A program made the position numbers and the translations under genes. The notes under the pieces are model-generated. The model had not been told where the DNA came from. It made no database searches and saw only the letters and a program-made list of their open reading frames with translations. Below are positions 1-4,564 of a stretch of 7,894 nt of DNA, piece by piece. The DNA is from Candidatus Omnitrophota bacterium (lineage in GTDB: Bacteria; Omnitrophota; Koll11; Duberdicusellales; 4484-171): the NCBI GenBank assembly GCA_030692055.1, contig JAUYCY010000125.1:1-7894 (forward strand), in the 5' to 3' direction. The first letter of the stretch is position 1; the number at the start of each line of letters is the position of its first letter.

Positions 1-5
1 AGTTT

Positions 6-128
6 ACCACCTCGCTTTTTGGGTAAGATTGGTTTGTACCCACTTACCATTTTACCCCGTGGTGGTCTTTTATGAAAGAACGAGTGCTAGCCCAGCAGGG
101 CACCCTGTTGGGTAGGGAATTATGTCCC
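6..128 (+). promoter_or_regulatory. Structured 5' leader upstream of rpmI-rplT, possible L20-type autoregulatory region
   Basis: No reading frame here resembles a protein; in particular the C-terminus of IF3 (infC), the usual upstream neighbour, is absent. Several inverted repeats are visible. ACCACC (6-11) can pair with GGTGGT (61-66), followed by CTTTT. Inside that, GGTAAG (22-27) can pair with CTTACC (43-48), or TGGGTA (20-25) with TACCCA (37-42); these two inner stems exclude each other. CCCAGCAGGG (91-100) faces CCCTGTTGGG (103-112), extended by CTA/TAG across one bulged G. GGGA/TCCC (115-118/125-128) is a weaker stem. In other bacteria L20 represses its own operon by binding structured mRNA just upstream of, or within, infC-rpmI-rplT. 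The position and the alternative pairings fit that role, but no match to a known leader family is claimed. The region could also be partly a read-through spacer. Confidence 0.4.
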
Positions 129-164
129 AGCCTTGTAATCATTCTAAATTGAAGGAGAAAGAAT

Positions 165-365
165 ATGCCAAAGCTAAAATCAAAAAGATCTTTGCTAAAG
201 AGAGTAAGGGTTACTAAGAATAAGAAAGTTTTGCGTTCTAAGGCCGGCAGGCGCCATCTTTTAAGCGGCAGAAGCGAAAAAAGGAAAAGGTTTCTAAGGA
301 AAAAATGTTTAGTGGACAAAACGCTTAATAAGCTGATGAAACGGGCGTTGCCGTATTCATTCTGA
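165..365 (+). CDS. rpmI: 50S ribosomal protein L35
   Basis: This 66-residue protein has the usual L35 length and is highly basic. It starts MPKLKSKRS, has the central KAGRRHLLSGRSEKRKR block (residues 26-42; the family motif is close to KAGKRHLL..KS.KRKR) and ends RALPYSF, close to the typical LLPY end. L35 is a small component of the large ribosomal subunit. The start is supported by AAGGAG at 152-157, seven bases before ATG. It is followed by rplT, the standard pairing, with a 110-base gap largely filled by a palindromic repeat. The structured region upstream may carry translational control. The call is firm. Confidence 0.97.
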   Translation: MPKLKSKRSLLKRVRVTKNKKVLRSKAGRRHLLSGRSEKRKRFLRKKCLVDKTLNKLMKRALPYSF

Positions 366-368
366 AAA

Positions 369-457
369 CGCGAATTACCGCTAATTTAAGACTAATTACC
401 GCGAATAAATATTATATTAGCGGACATTAGCGTCCTCAAATTAGCGGCAATTAGCGC
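369..457. repeat. Palindromic intergenic repeat (ATTAGCGG family) between rpmI and rplT
   Basis: The left arm, CGAATTACCGCTAATTT near 371-387, and the right arm, AAATTAGCGGCAATTAGCG near 438-456, are near-perfect inverted copies. Between them are further copies of the same words: CTAATTACCGCGAAT (391-405), ATTAGCGG (415-422) and CATTAGCG (425-432). The unit can fold into a long imperfect hairpin in the transcript. It ends just before the rplT Shine-Dalgarno sequence (AAGGAGG, 461-467), so it could affect rplT translation. No other copy lies in this window, so its mobility is inferred only from its repetitive, palindromic build. Confidence 0.75.
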
Positions 458-475
458 ATAAAGGAGGGTTAAAAA

Positions 476-820
476 ATGCGAGTAAAGCACCATGTAGCTA
501 CCAGAGCCCGGCATAAAAAAGTTTTAAAAATGGCGAAAGGATATTGGGGAAAGCGTTCCAAACACTATCGCCGCGCCATTGAAACAGTGCGTAGGGCCCT
601 TGTTTATTCCTATCGCGATAGGCGAACTAGAAAAAGAGAATTTCGCGCACTCTGGATTACCCGTATCAATGCGGCGACGAGAGAAAGAGGGCTTTCGTAT
701 CGCGAATTTATGCATAGCCTAAAACTGAAAAATATAATTTTATCCCGCGATATGTTGGCAAAGATCGCCGCTGAATATCCGGCTGTATTTGATAAAATAG
801 TAGAAACCGCAAAGCGCTAA
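476..820 (+). CDS. rplT: 50S ribosomal protein L20
   Basis: This 114-residue, strongly basic protein shows the L20 signatures: ATRARHKKVLKMAKGYWGKRS at the N-terminus (residues 8-28), YRDRRTRKREFRALWITRINAA (46-67) and RERGLSYREFMHSLK (69-83). L20 binds 23S rRNA, is needed early in 50S assembly, and in several bacteria represses its own operon. AAGGAGG at 461-467, eight bases before ATG, fixes the start. The protein is a few residues shorter than the usual 117-119. Its last codons (GCA AAG CGC TAA) merge into the CGC-rich palindromic repeat that follows, so the natural C-terminus may have been reset by that element. The identity is firm. Confidence 0.97.
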   Translation: MRVKHHVATRARHKKVLKMAKGYWGKRSKHYRRAIETVRRALVYSYRDRRTRKREFRALWITRINAATRERGLSYREFMHSLKLKNIILSRDMLAKIAAEYPAVFDKIVETAKR

Positions 821-905
821 GCGCAGAGCGCATAGCGAAAAAAGATATTACGCTTTGCGCTCTGCTCCCTGCCTACCGGCAGGCAGGTATGCGCTATACG
901 CTATC
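809..905. repeat. Palindromic repeat (AGCGCATAGCGC family) overlapping the rplT stop codon, with a nested GCCTGCCGGCAGGC-type element
   Basis: AGCGCAGAGCGCATAGCG (820-837) is inverted as CGCTTTGCGCTCTGCT (851-866), giving a hairpin with a short A-rich loop. The repeat words begin at 809 inside rplT (GCAAAGCGC). A second palindrome, TGCCTACCGGCAGGCAGGT (870-888), follows, and then more of the first family (GCGCTATACGCTATCG, 890-905). Related copies of the first family lie at 4004-4125 and 5381-5443, and of the second at 5036-5054. The hairpin is not a canonical terminator because no T-run follows. The element fills the rplT to trkA gap almost completely. Confidence 0.8.
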
Positions 906-910
906 GGGAG
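906..910 (+). promoter_or_regulatory. Ribosome binding site that decides the start of the first trkA-like gene
   Basis: GGGAG sits five bases before the ATG at 916. The competing in-frame ATG at 889 lies inside the palindromic repeat, has no purine-rich site before it, and would add nine residues ahead of a protein that should begin with the first beta strand of a Rossmann fold. The 916 start is therefore preferred. Confidence 0.7.
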
Positions 911-915
911 TTCGT

Positions 916-1560
916 ATGTACGTAATAATAGTTGGTTGCGGACGGGTTGGTTCTGAGCTTGCTAAGCTTTTGTCAAACGAGGGCCACGACGTAGTTGTTA
1001 TTGATAAAAGCCAGGCTTCTTTTGAACGCTTAGGGGGAACTTTTAATGGGCTTACCCTAGTGGGGAACGGTTTTGACCAGGCGTTATTGAAGCAGGCGGG
1101 TATTACGAAAGCCGATGCATTTTGCGCAGTCACTAATGGTGATAATACTAACCTTATTTCTGCGCAGGTAGCCAAGAAAATATTTAAAATTCCCAAAGTT
1201 ATCGCAAGAGTCTATGACCCTCAACGCGCCCACATCTATGCGGCCTTGGGGCTTGATATTATTAGCGGGACTATTCTTCTTGCTGCAATGATAAGAGACA
1301 AAATTATTGAAAGCCATTTTTCAAGTTATTTAATTGAAACAAAAGACTTAGGGGTAATTGAAATTGAAGCCAAAAAGAACCTTATTGGAAAAACCATACA
1401 AAGCATTAATCTTCCCGGAGAATTTTTGGTAGTGGCGATACGTAGGCTCGACGCAGACATAATTCCTGAGCTGCAGACGGTTTTAAAAGCGAAAGATATC
1501 TTGATGGCCATAGTTAAGGTTGCAAGCCTTAAGAGAATAAAAGATAAGTTTAGCTTATAG
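916..1560 (+). CDS. TrkA-family RCK protein (K+ uptake regulatory subunit), copy 1
   Basis: This is a 214-residue protein with one RCK unit. Residues 1-16 (MYVIIVGCGRVGSELA) form the first beta strand and GxGxxG dinucleotide loop (G7, G9, G12), and D30 ends strand 2, as expected for NAD(H) binding. AVTNGDNTNL (71-80) is the conserved second half of the RCK_N domain. A TrkA_C-like domain spans about 140-205, with a K-A-K-D-I-L segment (191-196) where the family usually has a PGD motif. Such proteins form a cytoplasmic octameric ring that gates a TrkH/KtrB-type channel in response to nucleotides. E. coli TrkA is about 458 residues with two tandem units; here each unit is a separate gene, and this one and the next probably work with trkH downstream. 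Its divergence from copy 2 suggests non-identical roles. The family is certain; the symbol (trkA or ktrA) is left open. Confidence 0.9.
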   Translation: MYVIIVGCGRVGSELAKLLSNEGHDVVVIDKSQASFERLGGTFNGLTLVGNGFDQALLKQAGITKADAFCAVTNGDNTNLISAQVAKKIFKIPKVIARVYDPQRAHIYAALGLDIISGTILLAAMIRDKIIESHFSSYLIETKDLGVIEIEAKKNLIGKTIQSINLPGEFLVVAIRRLDADIIPELQTVLKAKDILMAIVKVASLKRIKDKFSL

Positions 1561-1566
1561 AAATAG

Positions 1567-1660
1567 AGAACAGATAATAGAAGACAGATGACAGAGGACA
1601 GAAAAATCTGACTTCTGACATCCGACCTCTGACTTCTGTTTTCTCTTGAACGAAGTGAGG
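1567..1660. repeat. Palindromic intergenic repeat (CTGACTTCTGAC family) between the two trkA-like genes
   Basis: GATGACAGAGGACAG (1587-1601) is an imperfect inverted copy of CTGACTTCTGACATC (1608-1622), matching at 12 of 15 positions, so a hairpin with a short A-rich loop is possible. The right arm also contains a tandem word: CTGACTTCTG at 1608-1617 and again at 1630-1639. The left flank continues with related AGAACAG/AGACAG words from 1567. A GAACGAAGTGAGG segment (1648-1660) follows and supplies the Shine-Dalgarno-like GTGAGG for the next gene. There is no T-run, so this is not a canonical terminator. No gene fits in the gap. Confidence 0.65.
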
Positions 1661-1664
1661 TAAA

Positions 1665-2327
1665 ATGTATATTGTTATTGTTGGTGCAGGTAAAGTAGGG
1701 TATTTCTTAGCCAAGCGCTTAGTTAGTAATAAGCATACTGTAGCCATTGTCGAAAGAGACAAAACTCTATGTGAAGATATTGCTAAGCAATTAGAAATTT
1801 TAGTAATTAATGGCGACGGTTGCGACCCCAGAATCTTAGAAGAAGCGGGTATTACTCGCGCCGACGTCTTAGCCGCAGTTACCGGTGACGATGAGGATAA
1901 TCTTATTGTTTGCCAATTAGCCAAAGAAAAATTTAATATTCATCGCACCGTTGGAAGAGTAAACAATCCGGACAATGAACATACCTTTACCGAATTAGGC
2001 GTGGATGTAGCGGTAGATAATACTAAAATTATTGCCAAAATTATCGAAGAAGAAGTTTCTTTCTCTGATTGGGTAAACCTATTGAGTTTTAAACGCGGTA
2101 AGCTTGCTATTGTACGCGTAGATCTGCCCGAAGATTCCCCCATAATTAATAAACCAATTCAGGAAATCCAATGGCCGGAAAGTTCAGTGTTAGTTTCTGT
2201 ATTGCGCGGTGAGGATGTTATTATTCCCAAAGGCGATACAGTATTAAAACCCGGTGACGATGTTATTGCTTTAACATTGGTAGGAAGCGAACCGCAGCTT
2301 TTAAGTTTACTAGTTGGCAAGCTATAA
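1665..2327 (+). CDS. TrkA-family RCK protein (K+ uptake regulatory subunit), copy 2
   Basis: This 220-residue protein has the single-RCK layout: MYIVIVGAGKVGYFLAKRL opens with GxGxxG (G7, G9, G12), an acidic residue (E30) ends strand 2, and AVTGDDEDNL (71-80) and GRVNNPDNEHTFTELGVD (97-114) are typical RCK_N motifs. A TrkA_C domain covers about 135-208, including IIPKGDTVLKPGDDVIAL (186-203) with the canonical PGD turn. It is closer to the family consensus than copy 1. It would form the regulatory ring under the TrkH pore and bind nucleotide. GTGAGG (1655-1660) lies four bases before ATG and supports the start. The upstream gap of 104 bases is repeat-filled; trkH lies 169 bases downstream, with a small ORF between. 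The family call is firm. Confidence 0.93.
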   Translation: MYIVIVGAGKVGYFLAKRLVSNKHTVAIVERDKTLCEDIAKQLEILVINGDGCDPRILEEAGITRADVLAAVTGDDEDNLIVCQLAKEKFNIHRTVGRVNNPDNEHTFTELGVDVAVDNTKIIAKIIEEEVSFSDWVNLLSFKRGKLAIVRVDLPEDSPIINKPIQEIQWPESSVLVSVLRGEDVIIPKGDTVLKPGDDVIALTLVGSEPQLLSLLVGKL

Positions 2328-2384
2328 CTATTCCCCAAAATTTTATATGAATAAAACTAATAGAATACATAACATTCAATTACT

Positions 2385-2495
2385 ATGAAACTAAAAACGA
2401 TAACTAATTCCATTCTAGGTATTTCCGTAGAGATTTTTTATACTTTTTTAATTATGTTCGTGGCATTTTTGATCTGTATTATATTCGCCTATTAA
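2385..2495 (+). CDS. Candidate 36-residue single-span membrane protein upstream of trkH
   Basis: A complete small frame runs from ATG at 2385 to TAA at 2493-2495, leaving one base before the trkH ATG at 2497. The product begins MKLKTITNSILG (two Lys, then neutral) and continues as an almost unbroken hydrophobic stretch over residues 17-36 (IFYTFLIMFVAF, then LICIIFAY), as expected for one transmembrane helix with the N-terminus inside. The tight junction suggests translational coupling to trkH. By analogy, the K+ ATPase has a roughly 29-residue subunit, KdpF, encoded just before its pore subunit. No Shine-Dalgarno sequence is visible, and no family is recognised. It may be an accessory Trk peptide, a coupling leader, or a chance frame. 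Confidence 0.5.
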   Translation: MKLKTITNSILGISVEIFYTFLIMFVAFLICIIFAY

Positions 2496-2496
2496 T

Positions 2497-3999
2497 ATGG
2501 TTCTCAAACCTCGCTTAGAAGACGTCAAAATTATCGGCTACTATTTAGGTAAAATCATAGTAGGCTTAGGCCTTGCTATGATGATACCGCTTGTCTGTGC
2601 TTTTGCTTTTGGAGAAATAGCTCCCACCATAGATTTTCTACTCGGCATAGGTATTATTCTTCTTTCAGGGCTAATTTTGGCTACCAGTTGTTATACCGAA
2701 AAAGACCCAAGTTGGATGCACGGTATGATTATTGCGTCGCTTTCTTGGCTTGCCGCTACCGTATTGGGTGCGATACCTTTATACTTAAGTGGCCACTGGA
2801 TGTCGTTTCTTGATGCTTGCTTTGATGCAATGAGTGGCTTTGCTACAACCGGGCTTACCTTAGTCCAGGATCTCGACCATTTATCATATACACATAATTT
2901 ATGGCGGCACCTGATTATGTTTATCGGCGGCCAAGGTATTGTTATTATTGCGCTTTCTTTTTTTGTGAAGGGTTCTTCCGGAGCGTTTAAGATGTATGTG
3001 GGCGAGGCTCGTGACGAAAGGGTGCTGCCTAATGTTGTGCATACTGCCCGGTTTATTTGGCTGGTGAGTATTGTGTATCTTATTTTAGGGACACTTGCCT
3101 TGGGTATAGTGGGCATACGTGAGGGAATGAAACCGCAAAATGCTTTTTTTCACGGCGCCTGTGTTTTTATGGCTGCTTTTGATACGGGCGGATTTGCTCC
3201 TCAGTCACAAAATATTCTTTATTATCACAGCTTGCCGTTTGAAGTTATTACTATCATCATCATGCTTTTAGGCGCGATAAATTTTAAGTTACATTATCAT
3301 ATTTGGACAGGTAATTTTAAGGAAATATTTAGAAACATAGAAACCAGGACTTTATTTATTACGGTAGCGCTTACTTTTTTAATTACTGCAGTGGGGCTAT
3401 ATACACCAGGTACCTACCGCAATGCGCTCATAATGTTTCGTAAGGGCTTTTACCAACTTATCTCAGGCCATACTGGTACAGGATTTCAGACAATATATGC
3501 GATGCAGTTTATTAAGGAGTGGGGTAATTTAGCCTTAGTTGGGGTAATTTGTGCTATGGCTTTAGGTGGGAGTGTCTGTTCAACTACCGGAGCGATAAAA
3601 ATGTTACGTGTGGGAATTATTTTTAAGGCGCTTAAAGAAGATTTAAAAAGAATAATCCTGCCGGAAAAAGCAGTTGTGGTTCAAAAGTTTCACCACATAA
3701 AAAATGTTTTTTTGGAAGACAAACAGGTAAGGTCAGCGCTTTTGATTACTCTGGCATATTTAGTATTATACGGCTTAGGCGCGATTGTGGGAATGCTTTT
3801 TGGCTATCCGTTTTTGGATTCGTTGTTCGAATCCACCTCAGCAGCAGCTAACGTAGGACTATCTTGCGGTATCACCAAAGTAAGTATGCCGGCAGCATTA
3901 AAAATCACCTATATAATTCAGATGTGGGCAGGCCGCTTAGAGTTTATGTCGATATTCACCTTATTAGGTTTCTTGGTAGCAGCAATAAAGGGAAAGTAA
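2497..3999 (+). CDS. trkH: TrkH/KtrB-family potassium uptake channel subunit
   Basis: This 500-residue, highly hydrophobic protein has the four M1-P-M2 repeats of the superfamily of K+ transporters. Pore loops, each with the filter glycine, are seen at GFATTGLT (114-121), FDTGGFAP (228-235), SGHTGTGFQT (323-332) and AAANVGLSCGI (449-459). GGSVCSTTGAIKMLRV (357-372) matches the conserved D3M2 intramembrane-loop region (usually GGS.GSTGGGIK), and WAGRLEFMSIF (477-487) matches the GRLE signature near the C-terminus. It conducts K+ across the inner membrane and needs a cytoplasmic RCK ring, presumably from the two trkA-like genes just upstream. The start has no strong Shine-Dalgarno sequence and follows the small membrane ORF by one base, so coupling is likely. 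The stop overlaps the next start as TAATG. Family certain; trkH versus ktrB cannot be settled by eye, though the length and a first M1 preceded by extra helices favour trkH. Confidence 0.95.
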   Translation: MVLKPRLEDVKIIGYYLGKIIVGLGLAMMIPLVCAFAFGEIAPTIDFLLGIGIILLSGLILATSCYTEKDPSWMHGMIIASLSWLAATVLGAIPLYLSGHWMSFLDACFDAMSGFATTGLTLVQDLDHLSYTHNLWRHLIMFIGGQGIVIIALSFFVKGSSGAFKMYVGEARDERVLPNVVHTARFIWLVSIVYLILGTLALGIVGIREGMKPQNAFFHGACVFMAAFDTGGFAPQSQNILYYHSLPFEVITIIIMLLGAINFKLHYHIWTGNFKEIFRNIETRTLFITVALTFLITAVGLYTPGTYRNALIMFRKGFYQLISGHTGTGFQTIYAMQFIKEWGNLALVGVICAMALGGSVCSTTGAIKMLRVGIIFKALKEDLKRIILPEKAVVVQKFHHIKNVFLEDKQVRSALLITLAYLVLYGLGAIVGMLFGYPFLDSLFESTSAAANVGLSCGITKVSMPAALKITYIIQMWAGRLEFMSIFTLLGFLVAAIKGK

Positions 4000-4553
4000 T
4001 GAGTAACGCACAGCGCAAAGCGCACAGCGCAAAGCGAACAAGGGCAAGAAAACCTTTGATATTTATTTATTGGGTTTTTACGCTATGCGCCATGCCCTAT
4101 GCACTATGCGAAGTGTGTTACGCTAAGTCCATTTCAAGTACCGAGTTAATTAATAACGCCAAGAAATACGACATAAAAATCGTTAGCTACGAAGGCGAAG
4201 CTATCGGTGATGTTATGGTACGTGGTACATATGCCTGGATAAATGTAAATGATGGCTCAAACGCAATTGGTATTTGGATACCTCTTGCTTTGGCTAAAAA
4301 CATTACTTACACCGGCAGTTATAAATATAAGGGAGATTGGATAACGGTTGATGGTATCTTTTATCGGTCTTGTCCCGAGCATGGCGGAGATTTGGATATC
4401 CATGCTAGAACCATAAAGATTTTAAAGAAAGGCCTTAAGCAAGAAGAAACCGTCTCTAGTTTTAAAGTTAAAATGGCAACTATTCTTTTCGTAGTGTGCC
4501 TGGTAGTAGTAACGTTTTATTTTGTAAAGATAAGATATAAGAGAAAGATTTAG
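3999..4553 (+). CDS. Membrane-anchored, likely exported protein with a probable OB-fold domain; function unknown
   Basis: This 184-residue protein starts at the ATG that shares one base with the trkH stop (TAATG); GGGAAAG just upstream can act as ribosome binding site. An in-frame ATG at 3864 would give 229 residues but lies deep inside trkH and is disfavoured. Residues 1-18 are basic, 19-37 hydrophobic, and a possible signal-peptidase site follows VCYA (39-42). Residues about 58-145 form a small beta-rich domain with GDVMVRGTYAWINVNDG (70-86), IGIWIP (90-95), KGDWITVDGIF (111-121) and CPEHGGDLDIHA (125-136), which resembles OB-fold proteins. Residues 159-177 form a transmembrane helix followed by RYKRKI. 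With a cleaved signal this gives a single-span protein with the domain outside and a basic tail inside. The N-terminal 42 residues are encoded by a palindromic repeat. The role is unknown; a link to Trk or PheRS is not implied by the fold. Confidence 0.75.
   Translation: MSNAQRKAHSAKRTRARKPLIFIYWVFTLCAMPYALCEVCYAKSISSTELINNAKKYDIKIVSYEGEAIGDVMVRGTYAWINVNDGSNAIGIWIPLALAKNITYTGSYKYKGDWITVDGIFYRSCPEHGGDLDIHARTIKILKKGLKQEETVSSFKVKMATILFVVCLVVVTFYFVKIRYKRKI
4004..4125. repeat. Palindromic repeat (AGCGCAAAGCGC family) inside the 5' end of the OB-fold-like gene
   Basis: The left arm carries tandem ACAGCGCAAAGCG words (4010-4035). The right arm, CGCTATGCGCCATGCC (4081-4096) followed by CTATGCACTATGCG, is its imperfect inverse, about 18 of 24 positions by eye. 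The words match those at 820-866 and 5381-5443. Here the element is translated: the left arm gives the basic N-terminus (AQRKAHSAKR), and the right arm gives the hydrophobic and cleavage region (FTLCAMPYALCEVCYA). This is an unusual case of a palindromic repeat forming a predicted signal peptide. Confidence 0.7.
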
Positions 4554-4564
4554 GTTAAGACAAT

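Noticed and set aside
2..112. Open frame at the window start as the 3' end of infC
   Set aside because: The translation has no resemblance to the IF3 C-terminus and the bases are better explained by nested inverted repeats.
369..457. The repeat cluster as a small CRISPR array
   Set aside because: The copies are inverted, unevenly spaced and separated by only a few bases, without uniform repeats and unique spacers.
820..866. Inverted repeat after rplT as a Rho-independent terminator
   Set aside because: The hairpin is strong but no T-run follows the right arm, and the same words occur inside coding sequence, so it is a repeat element rather than a terminator.
889..915. ATG at 889 as start of the first trkA-like gene
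   Set aside because: It lies in the palindromic repeat and would put nine extra residues before the first Rossmann strand; GGGAG at 906-910 favours 916.
2347..2388. A 13-codon frame overlapping the start of the small membrane ORF by ATGA
   Set aside because: It has no ribosome binding site and its product has no recognisable feature; such short frames arise by chance in A+T-rich DNA.
3864..3998. Upstream in-frame ATG extending the OB-fold-like protein by 45 residues
   Set aside because: It would lie entirely within the conserved C-terminal part of trkH in another frame. The ATG at 3999 has the typical TAATG overlap and a nearby purine-rich site, and gives a sensible signal peptide.
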